Shown piece by piece: positions 7,017 to 12,265 of a DNA stretch of 13,152 nt. The first letter of the stretch is position 1. Each line of letters opens with the position of its first letter. The position numbers and the translations under genes were made by a program. Source of the stretch: Deltaproteobacteria bacterium (GTDB taxonomy: Bacteria; Desulfobacterota; Desulfobacteria; Desulfobacterales; ETH-SRB1); contig JAFCZU010000121.1 of assembly GCA_019314185.1 (NCBI GenBank), positions 1 to 13,152 of the forward strand. The letters are read 5' to 3'. A model generated the notes under the pieces. The model saw only the letters and a program-made list of their open reading frames with translations, ran no database searches and had not been told where the DNA came from.

Positions 7017-8066
7017 ATGGCAGATAAAAAAGAGCTTCGCCTTACCGAAACAGTTACAGGTTCAGGCTGAGCTTCTAAATTGCCTCCAGGGGACCTGGAG
7101 AGGGCATTGTGCGGAATGGAATTTCCGATTGATTCAAATCTTATCGTTGGTTTGGAGAGTGCGGATGACGCCGGAGTTTATAAAGTCACGGATGAGATCG
7201 CAATTATTCAGACCGTGGATTTTTTCACGCCGATCGTGGATGATCCTTACTGGTTCGGTCAGATAGCCGCGGCTAACGCTTTAAGCGATGTCTATGCCAT
7301 GGGCGGTATTCCAAAAACGGCCATGAATCTTGTGGCGTTTCCGATAAAAGATATGGATATTTCCGTTCTCCGTCAGATCATCCAGGGGGGCATAGATAAG
7401 ATGAAGGAGGCAGGTGTCGTTCTTGTGGGAGGCCACAGTGTCGAAGACAGCGAGCTGAAATACGGCCTGTCTGTCACCGGTTTTATCCATCCTGATCATA
7501 TTCTTACAAAGAAGGGTTTCAAAGCCGGAGATTGTCTGGTGCTGACAAAGCCGCTTGGCACAGGTATAATCAACACCGCAATTAAGGGCGGACTTGCTTC
7601 AGATAAAGCCATAGAATTTGTTACACATCTTATGGCTTCACTTAACCGGGATGCAGCTCAAATAATGGAAGGGTTCCCTGTTCACGCATGCACCGATATT
7701 ACCGGTTTTGGTTTGATAGGTCATGTTGCTGAAATGGTAATAGATTCCGGATTCGGAATCAGCCTCTGGTCTGAAAAAATACCGATAATTCCTGAAGCCT
7801 TTGATTATGCAGCAATGGGACTTGTGCCTGCCGGAGCTTACAAAAACAAGGAGTTCCGTGAAGGTATGGTCGATATTTCTCCCTCTGTAAAGCAGGCTGT
7901 TCTTGATATTATGTATGATCCTCAGACATCAGGAGGGCTGCTTATCTGTGTGGAAAAAGAAAGCGCAGACGCTCTGGTAAATGCATTAAAGGAAAAAGGG
8001 ATAGATGATGCCGCAGTTATCGGAGAAGTTTTGTCCGAACCAAAAGGAAAAATAGTTGTAAGTTAA
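7017..8066 (+). CDS. selD: Selenophosphate synthetase SelD, selenocysteine-containing (UGA at codon 18)
   Basis: Makes selenophosphate from selenide and ATP (releasing AMP and Pi), the selenium donor for Sec-tRNA and selenouridine. Read from the ATG at 7017 (ribosome site AAGGAAG 7004-7010), codon 18 is an in-frame TGA at 7068-7070 in the context GSG-U-ASK. This is exactly where SelD carries its catalytic Cys or Sec, followed by the essential Lys (Lys21). Full length is 349 residues, normal for SelD. Downstream marks are ADDAGV (49-54), DFF (68-70), NALSDVYAMGG (87-97), GGHSVEDSE (138-146), TDITGFGLIGH and the late YDPQTSGGLL. Translation from the later TTG at 7080 would remove the catalytic centre. 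The enzyme needs Sec for its own synthesis, so the host must carry selA, selB and selC elsewhere. It is probably the last gene of the operon. Confidence 0.95.
7068..7100 (+). promoter_or_regulatory. Sec UGA codon with bacterial SECIS-like hairpin in selD
   Basis: The UGA (7068-7070) is followed after 13 bases by a perfect 7-bp stem, CTCCAGG (7084-7090) and CCTGGAG (7094-7100), closed by a GGA loop. Bacterial SECIS elements are short hairpins just downstream of the UGA, inside the coding region, with an exposed G in the apical loop bound by SelB. Spacing, size and the G-containing loop fit. The bulged U of the E. coli fdhF element is not obvious. Confidence 0.8.
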
Positions 8067-8079
8067 ATTCGTAAAGAAT

Positions 8080-8103
8080 CCTGGCCCAAAGAACCAGGTT
8101 TTT
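8080..8103 (+). terminator. Possible weak rho-independent terminator of the selenium operon
   Basis: CCTGG (8080-8084) and CCAGG (8094-8098) form a 5-bp GC-rich stem with a 9-base loop, followed directly by TTTTT (8099-8103), 14 bases after the selD stop. Flanking A/T bases could lengthen the stem past one mismatch. The stem is short, so confidence is moderate. Confidence 0.45.
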
Positions 8104-8234
8104 CAGGGCAAAATAAAAAGTCCAACCTACCAACTGAGTAACAACAACCAAATTTATAAGATTTTTCCTATTCCCAAGGCATTGGATTTACTTTGACACA
8201 ATAATACCGTTGTTATGCTATTTTGATTAATTTA

Positions 8235-8471
8235 CTCAAGTTTCGCACCCTTTAATCTATCCAAAGCGTTAGACGGCAAGGGTTAAAAATAAATTTTAAA
8301 CCGAAATATACTGCCTGTGGTTTTTACAACGGCGCCAATCAATTAATATAAGATTGATGCTTGATACCTTAATTAAGGTAAATATGTTATATCTCCTATT
8401 TCGCTGTAAAAATGTTATTTTCAACCCTTACCGCCTTGATATTGATAGAAATCAAGGGTGCGAAACTTGAG
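8235..8471. mobile_element. MITE-like non-autonomous element, 237 bp, with 6-bp target duplication
   Basis: The ends are perfect inverted repeats of at least 16 bp: CTCAAGTTTCGCACCC (8235-8250) and its complement (8456-8471), extending to 18 bp. A second block of inverted similarity inside (AAGGGTTAAAAATAA against AAGGGTTGAAAATAA) gives imperfect termini of about 70 bp. The element is flanked on both sides by AATTTA (8229-8234 and 8472-8477), consistent with a 6-bp target-site duplication. It has no reading frame; its centre holds a perfect 16-bp palindrome (8365-8380). This is the structure expected of a miniature inverted-repeat element mobilised in trans by an IS transposase; the parent family is not identified. 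Confidence 0.75.
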
Positions 8472-8497
8472 AATTTATTTCCTTAGAACAAACACGA

Positions 8498-8541
8498 TTA
8501 ATTGCTAATATAAAAAATTCATTTTTTGTATTAGCAATTAA
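8498..8541. repeat. Long AT-rich perfect hairpin
   Basis: TTAATTGCTAATA (8498-8510) pairs perfectly with TATTAGCAATTAA (8529-8541). The intervening A6 and T6 runs extend the stem through one T/G position (a wobble in RNA) to about 20 bp with a tiny loop. It lies just outside the right end of the MITE-like element. It might be a bidirectional terminator or the trace of another small element. Confidence 0.6.
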
Positions 8542-8652
8542 CAAAGTTTTTAATGTATTCCAACAGATTTTAGAGACCTTACTGACTATATCAGAACATA
8601 TCGCAAACGCTAAGTCTTCTTCAAATTGTATCCAGTTCTCACCCATTATTAT

Positions 8653-8782
8653 TTGACCACATCAATAGCCGTTTCGATTGTAGATCGCATTATCTATCAT
8701 TCACATATTTTTATGATTGGGCAGAGAAAGCTATCGGCAGAAACAAAAAATCAACTTGAACTTAGAACTCGCTCAAAAATAA
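8653..8782 (+). pseudogene. 3' remnant of an IS21-family istB-like ATPase gene, frameshifted
   Basis: Reading from 8653 gives LTTSIAVSIVDRIIYHSHIF followed by MI. This matches the C-terminal region of IstB-type transposition ATPases, typically written as TTAILDRLLHHSHI followed by GESYR. The frame then breaks: the expected continuation GRESYRQKQK occurs one base later (8720-8749), ending at TAA 8780-8782. A single extra G near 8719-8721 explains the shift. Only the last about 40 residues survive, with no istA or upstream istB. Downstream, GTGAATCAAAATTATTGTTC (about 8799-8818) resembles the terminal region of some IS21 elements. Identification rests on motif recognition. Confidence 0.55.
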
Positions 8783-8945
8783 CTTTGTAGATTTGGTAGT
8801 GAATCAAAATTATTGTTCATTGATATATAGCTGAACGATTAAAGTTTTTAAAGGTGTATTTTTAAAATAATGAGAACTGCTTAATAAGTTCTTTACTTGA
8901 TTTGTCTGAAACATTATTTATAATAAACAAATTATAGTTCACTAA

Positions 8946-9113
8946 TGATGAACTTGCAAAAAGTCGCCATTCGGGTAGATCCCGGATCGAGTCAGAGGGG
9001 AGTATAGATGCTCTATAACTACTTGAAAAGACTGAATAGTTTTAACGCTTCACTATGTGCCAGGCTTTCGCCGGAATGACGAAAACGGTATTTCCCGACT
9101 TTTTACGAAGCCA
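8946..9113. repeat. Palindromic dispersed repeat, 168-bp copy
   Basis: The left arm TGATGAACTTGCAAAAAGTCG (8946-8966) is inverted, imperfectly, as CGACTTTTTACGAAGCCA at 9096-9113. The interior contains fragments typical of deltaproteobacterial intergenic repeats: GATCCCGGATCGAGTC at about 8979-8994 and GGCTTTCGCCGGAATGACG at about 9063-9081. No coding sequence is seen inside. Confidence 0.55.
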
Positions 9114-9199
9114 CAGCTAACAGAAGTGATACAAAATTCCAAAAAAGCTGAAAATGATATTCACTATTAAATCGGTATGGTTTATGCAGATATTTTGAT

Positions 9200-9245
9200 T
9201 GATGGCTTCGTAAAAAGTCGAAAAACCACTTTTTACGAATTCATC
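9200..9245. repeat. Palindromic dispersed repeat, short copy
   Basis: CGTAAAAAGT (9209-9218) and ACTTTTTACG (9228-9237) form a perfect 10-bp stem with a 9-base loop. The outer sequences TGATGGCTT and AATTCATC are the same termini seen in the larger copy to the left and the copy upstream of the second cytochrome. The left arm (9203-9220) is also the exact 18-bp reverse complement of 9096-9113. Confidence 0.65.
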
Positions 9246-9285
9246 TTTGTTGATAAACCCGTAAAAAATCCAACATACCCTTTAA

Positions 9286-9315
9286 CCGTCATTCCGGTAA
9301 AAGCCGGAATGACGG
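9286..9315. repeat. GTCATTCCGG-type hairpin repeat upstream of cytochrome gene
   Basis: CCGTCATTCCGG (9286-9297), loop TAAAAG, CCGGAATGACGG (9304-9315): a perfect 12-bp stem. This sequence type is a common dispersed extragenic palindrome in proteobacteria. A half copy (GGCTTTCGCCGGAATGACG) is at about 9063-9081. It ends 18 bases before the cytochrome start, with no T-tract. Confidence 0.75.
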
Positions 9316-9333
9316 AAATGGTTTCTTTGTAAT

Positions 9334-10209
9334 ATGAAAAAAAAATCGATCAGAGCTGCCCGATCATACTTTTCAATTGTGACACTAATCATTACACTTG
9401 TGGTTGGTTTTTCCCCCACCATGGCGATGGCCCAGCTCATGACAGAATGCTGTGTTGACTGCCACGTTGTTCACACATGGGAGGATCAAGCAGAAAGAAA
9501 GAAAGCTTCTGACAAGGCCTATGCCAGCGCTATTCATGGCGCGGGAAGGGCTTACACTAAGCAATTGCTGGAAGAAACCTGTGAAAGGTGTCATGCAGAT
9601 GCAAACAGCCATGCTTTTGCCAAGTCCGGGCTGAACACCGTTCCAATTGTAAAAAATGCGGCAGAACCTGAAAACCCCTTGGCCGGCGGCAATTTTTACT
9701 ACAGTTCAGGCAAGTTACACTTTAAAAAAGCGGGCGGTTCCTGCACCTCGTGTCACAGGGACGTCAGACATCATGGCACCGATGCTGGATATCGTTTTCT
9801 CGGACCGGATATCAAAGGAATTGGAGACCCCCTGTACGAACATGGTGAGGGTCATAATATATATCAAAGCGGCGATCAGTACTGTATTGCATGTCACGCT
9901 GACTTTTGCGGTTCTGAAAATCAGGCATCCGACTCTGGATGGGTTCGCCATCCCACAAATACGCTGCTTCCAATGAATGGCGAATATGCAGGATATGAGG
10001 TTTACAGAAAAGATATTCCTGTGTCTTATCCTGACCCCAAAAAACCTGAAAGATCTACTGCCAGGGTCATGTGCCTGTCCTGCCACCGCCCTCACGGCAC
10101 ACCAAATCTCTATCTGCTCAGGTGGGATTATAAAACTATGGTGGCGGGAGGCGGAGATAAATCAACGGGATGTTTTGCCTGCCATGCAACAAAAGATACA
10201 GAGAAATAG
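9334..10209 (+). CDS. Periplasmic hexaheme c-type cytochrome
   Basis: 291 residues: a basic N-terminus and hydrophobic core (about 13-28) ending AMA33, a Sec signal peptide for export to the periplasm where heme is attached. Six CXXCH sites are visible: Cys40, 83, 137, 184, 247 and 280 (CVDCH, CERCH, CTSCH, CIACH, CLSCH, CFACH), with extra His (for example RHH at 145-147) available as distal ligands. LAGGNFY (116-122), VRHH, GYRFL and WVRHPTNTLLPMNGEY (203-218) recur in the second cytochrome of this window, so the two form one family. Likely role: electron transfer in anaerobic respiration or to extracellular acceptors; partner unknown. Shine-Dalgarno is weak (GGAAATGG at 9314-9321, a long spacing). 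The LuxR-type gene follows after 83 bases. Confidence 0.9.
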   Translation: MKKKSIRAARSYFSIVTLIITLVVGFSPTMAMAQLMTECCVDCHVVHTWEDQAERKKASDKAYASAIHGAGRAYTKQLLEETCERCHADANSHAFAKSGLNTVPIVKNAAEPENPLAGGNFYYSSGKLHFKKAGGSCTSCHRDVRHHGTDAGYRFLGPDIKGIGDPLYEHGEGHNIYQSGDQYCIACHADFCGSENQASDSGWVRHPTNTLLPMNGEYAGYEVYRKDIPVSYPDPKKPERSTARVMCLSCHRPHGTPNLYLLRWDYKTMVAGGGDKSTGCFACHATKDTEK

Positions 10210-10292
10210 AGTAACGGTTCACGGTTTTTCCTAACAGTCTTCAACCTTCAGTCTAAACAGCTTCAGCTTGACTATGTGAGAGGTCTCAATAA

Positions 10293-10970
10293 ATGATCAA
10301 TGTTTTTGTTGTCTGCAATTGCCAAATCCTTTTAAAGATGTTAGCCCAGCATCTCTCATCCTTTGATGACATCAACCTCATTGAAATGTCCTATAACAAA
10401 ATCGAACAAGAAGAGCCCCTGAAAAAAACAGATCTGGAATTATCACGAAAACCGGATATAATCCTTTTTGCAAGCGGGACTCTGTATCCAAAACTCAAGA
10501 AGAAACTCCAGTGCATAAGAAAACGCTTTCCAGACCCTGCAATCATCTTTCTTTCTTTAGAGTCAGAACAGGAAAACATGGAGTTTGATGTGGTCAAATG
10601 GGGTGTCAGGGGATTTTTGAGTTCTACAGTACCTGCAGAAATCCTGATTGATGCTGTAAGAAGATGTTATGCGGGTGAAATATGGGCAAGCAGAAAGTTT
10701 ACCAGCAAAATGATGAATGATCTGGAAGAAGAAAAACAGTTTGCCAACACCCATATATCAAAACAGGAAATACCGGGCCAATTGACGAAGCAGGAAGTCA
10801 ACGTAATCATGTTGATAGCTTCAGGTTTAAGCAATGCCGAAATTGGCAAAAAGCTGTTCATCAGTAAAAACACGGTAAAAACTCACATAAACAGAATATT
10901 TAAGAAAATCAACGTAAAAAACCGCCTCCAAGCCGCTATGTGGGCATCCGAACACCTTTTGGATTGTTGA
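10293..10970 (+). CDS. LuxR/NarL-type regulator with degenerate receiver domain
   Basis: 225 residues. The C-terminal part (about 162-222) is a clear LuxR-type DNA-binding HTH: LTKQEVNVIMLIASGLSNAEIGKKL...NTVKTHINRIFKKI. The N-terminal part (1-130) has the response-regulator fold but lacks its chemistry. The acidic pair after strand 1 is replaced by Cys8-Asn9 (VVCNCQ), the phospho-acceptor position after PDIILF is Ala60, and the Lys expected in GVRGFL-x-K is Ser. It therefore probably does not accept phosphate from a histidine kinase; the CxC (Cys8/Cys10) might sense redox or metal, which is speculation. Ribosome site GAGAGG (10278-10283) supports the ATG. Its last codons and stop lie inside a 7-bp repeat array. 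Position suggests control of the cytochrome genes. Confidence 0.88.
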   Translation: MINVFVVCNCQILLKMLAQHLSSFDDINLIEMSYNKIEQEEPLKKTDLELSRKPDIILFASGTLYPKLKKKLQCIRKRFPDPAIIFLSLESEQENMEFDVVKWGVRGFLSSTVPAEILIDAVRRCYAGEIWASRKFTSKMMNDLEEEKQFANTHISKQEIPGQLTKQEVNVIMLIASGLSNAEIGKKLFISKNTVKTHINRIFKKINVKNRLQAAMWASEHLLDC

Positions 10971-11024
10971 TTGTTGATTGTCTGACCTCTGACCTCTGAC
11001 CTCTGACCTACGCTCTACGACCAG
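10962..11024. repeat. 7-bp-period repeat array overlapping the end of the LuxR-type gene
   Basis: Nine consecutive heptads in one phase: GATTGTT, GATTGTT, GATTGTC, then TGACCTC three times, TGACCTA, CGCTCTA, CGACCAG. The unit changes abruptly from a GATTGTT to a TGACCTC type without breaking the period. The stop codon of the regulator (10968-10970) lies in the array. Confidence 0.85.
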
Positions 11025-11040
11025 ATTAAAATTAAATAAA

Positions 11041-11069
11041 TTGACATAGTTCAATACTTAATCTATAAA
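11041..11069 (+). promoter_or_regulatory. Consensus sigma70-type promoter for the toxin-antitoxin operon
   Basis: TTGACA at 11041-11046 and TATAAA at 11064-11069 are separated by exactly 17 bases, close to consensus. The expected transcription start (about 7 bases past the -10) falls at 11076-11077, right on the antitoxin ATG, and no ribosome site is present. Confidence 0.75.
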
Positions 11070-11076
11070 TAAATAT

Positions 11077-11313
11077 ATGATAAGATTAAATATACATGAA
11101 GCAAAGACACATCTTTCTAAATATCTTGAAGAACTGGCCGGAGGTGAAACTATCATCTTATGCAAAAGGAATATCCCTATTGCAGAAATCAGGCCGATTC
11201 GTCCGCACAGAGAGTATAAACGCCCTATAGGCTTGGCAAAAGGTGAATTTGAAGTTACCACTGAATTTTTCGAGCCACTGCCGGATGAAATGCTTGCCGC
11301 CTTCAATGGGTGA
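11077..11313 (+). CDS. Phd/YefM-family antitoxin
   Basis: 78 residues. The N-terminus MIRLNIHEAKTHLSKYLEEL is the classic Phd/YefM DNA-binding dimerisation domain, followed by GETIILCKRNIPIAEIRPI. The C-terminal part (PIGLAKGEFEVTTEFFEPLPDEMLAAF) is the usual toxin-clamping tail of antitoxins paired with PIN toxins. It should bind and neutralise the VapC-type toxin six bases downstream and repress the shared promoter. The start matches family N-termini. There is no Shine-Dalgarno, and the promoter position implies a leaderless message. Confidence 0.93.
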   Translation: MIRLNIHEAKTHLSKYLEELAGGETIILCKRNIPIAEIRPIRPHREYKRPIGLAKGEFEVTTEFFEPLPDEMLAAFNG

Positions 11314-11319
11314 TAAAAT

Positions 11320-11706
11320 ATGAAAATACTCTTGGATACCTGTGCATTTCTTTGGATTATTACTGATGATCCAAAACTTTCACAACAGGCCAGAAAACTG
11401 TTTATTGATCTGGAAAACGAAGTTTATCTCAGTGTTGCTTCAACTTGGGAAATCGCTATTAAATACAAGCTTGGCAAATTGCCGCTTCCACAACCACCGC
11501 AACAATATATCCCTTCTAAACGGAAACAGCATGACATAGACAGTCTTCCATTGGATGAAGACGCAACATTATACCTGACTAAACTGCCCGATCTTCATAA
11601 AGACCCTTTTGACAGGATTTTAATATGTCAGGCTGTTGTCGCCGGATTAATGATATTGACACCTGACGAGCTTATCACACAGGATCCTGTTCGATCAGTA
11701 TGGTAA
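11320..11706 (+). CDS. vapC: VapC-type PIN-domain toxin
   Basis: 128 residues, full-length PIN-domain ribonuclease. Acidic metal-binding residues are in place: Asp6 (LLDTCAFLW), Glu44 (STWEIAIKYKLGKL), Asp95/Asp98 (HKDPFDRILICQA) and Asp116 (TPDELI). This is the VapC subfamily usually paired with Phd/YefM antitoxins. It is expected to cleave RNA when the antitoxin is degraded; the target is not predictable here. The start lies six bases after the antitoxin stop, giving the standard antitoxin-toxin order and coupled expression. The pair sits between repeat arrays, suggesting gain by transfer or a genomic-plasticity zone. Confidence 0.93.
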   Translation: MKILLDTCAFLWIITDDPKLSQQARKLFIDLENEVYLSVASTWEIAIKYKLGKLPLPQPPQQYIPSKRKQHDIDSLPLDEDATLYLTKLPDLHKDPFDRILICQAVVAGLMILTPDELITQDPVRSVW

Positions 11707-11847
11707 TACAATTGCTCCCTGACTTCTGATCTCTGTTTTTTCTATCCAACCCTCCAAGATTCCGTCAGGAATCCATCCATTCATTCCGCACTTTAATCTT
11801 CTAATCTTCTCACCTTCCAACCTCCATACTTTCTTGTTCTTTTCATT

Positions 11848-11889
11848 CGACGTTGAACGTTCGATGTTCGATGTTGGACGTTCATCTTT
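11848..11889. repeat. 7-bp-period repeat array (CGATGTT type)
   Basis: Six heptads in phase: CGACGTT, GAACGTT, CGATGTT, CGATGTT, GGACGTT, CATCTTT. The unit differs from that of the neighbouring array, which starts six bases later out of phase. Confidence 0.75.
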
Positions 11890-11895
11890 TAATCC

Positions 11896-12049
11896 CTCTG
11901 ACCTCCGACCTCTGACTTCTGACTTCTGACTTCTGACTTCCAACCACCGCCCTCCGCCCTCCGACCTCTGACCTCCGACCTCCGACTTCTGACTTCTGAC
12001 CTCCGACCTCCGACTTCTGACTTCTGACTTCTGACTTCCGGCCTCCGCT
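11896..12049. repeat. 22-unit 7-bp-period array, consensus YTCYGAC
   Basis: Twenty-two contiguous heptads over 154 bp, mostly CTCCGAC, CTCTGAC or TTCTGAC, with a few degenerate units (TTCCAAC, CACCGCC, TTCCGGC). A higher-order pattern is visible: runs of CTCYGAC followed by two or three TTCTGAC, then a degenerate unit. The first base of the unit is always a pyrimidine. One strand is almost purely pyrimidine apart from the GA step. There are no spacers, so it is not a CRISPR array. Confidence 0.9.
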
Positions 12050-12216
12050 CACCCGTACAACCAAAGTATTACTAATCCAAAAAGATAATACCTGAAATAT
12101 ACAACTAAAAATACATCTCTAAGGTAATTGATTATTTGTTTATATTAATGTAATTTTTTAAAAAAATGATAATTTCATAAAAAATCGAAAAATCGCTTTA
12201 ACCTAACACATAACAC

Positions 12217-12248
12217 TTGATGAATTCGTTTTTTTATGAATTCATCAA
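12217..12248. repeat. 11-bp palindromic hairpin upstream of second cytochrome
   Basis: TTGATGAATTC (12217-12227) and GAATTCATCAA (12238-12248) pair perfectly around a T-rich 10-base loop, ending 17 bases before the start codon. The outer sequence matches the GATGAATTCGT ends of the dispersed palindrome near 9200-9245, so it is probably another copy, though an operator role is possible. Confidence 0.7.
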
Positions 12249-12265
12249 ACATGAGATGGAATAAA

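Larger units (their letters stand above)
8067..9333. other. Non-coding, element-rich intergenic region
   Basis: About 1.27 kb between selD and the first cytochrome with no convincing intact gene on either strand. It is AT-rich and contains a weak terminator, a MITE-like element, a long hairpin, an istB remnant and several palindromic repeats (listed separately). I see nothing recognisable in 8104-8234 or 8783-8945, apart from an isolated TTGACA at 8193-8198 without a good -10 and an 18-bp imperfect direct repeat (8114-8131, repeated with 16 of 18 matches at 9262-9279). Confidence 0.7.
11707..12265. other. Repeat-dominated intergenic region
   Basis: About 560 bp between vapC and the second cytochrome. 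11717-11737 has three degenerate heptads (CCCTGAC, TTCTGAT, CTCTGTT). 11738-11847 is pyrimidine-rich without a clear feature, and two heptad arrays follow (11848-11889, 11896-12049). 12050-12216 is AT-rich with no gene and no convincing promoter; it should contain the cytochrome's promoter if the gene is transcribed independently. A palindrome at 12217-12248 lies just before the gene. Confidence 0.7.

Noticed and set aside
7080..8066. SelD starting at the TTG at 7080
   Set aside because: It would drop the catalytic Sec and Lys; the 7017 ATG has a ribosome site and gives the full family N-terminus read through UGA.
8193..8221. Possible promoter (TTGACA at 8193-8198)
   Set aside because: No good -10 at suitable spacing (TATGCT at 15 bp is the nearest) and no gene follows.
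8452..8646. 64-codon minus-strand open frame
   Set aside because: It runs through the MITE-like end and the long hairpin, has no ribosome site and no recognisable motif.
8067..9333. tRNA-Sec (selC) or another structured RNA gene near selD
   Set aside because: No acceptor/T-arm pattern of a tRNA was found; the dyads present are explained by palindromic repeats and the MITE-like element.
9452..10234. Alternative-frame plus- and minus-strand open frames within the first cytochrome
   Set aside because: They overlap the hexaheme gene, which has six CXXCH sites and a signal peptide; the other frames show no domain.
11896..12049. CRISPR array
   Set aside because: Units are 7 bp with no unique spacers and no cas genes are present in the window.
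11695..12064. Minus-strand open frames with RSQKSEV- and RRSEVGG-like repeats
   Set aside because: They are translations of the 7-bp arrays (period 21 bases equals 7 codons), with no ribosome site and no domain; low-complexity artefacts.
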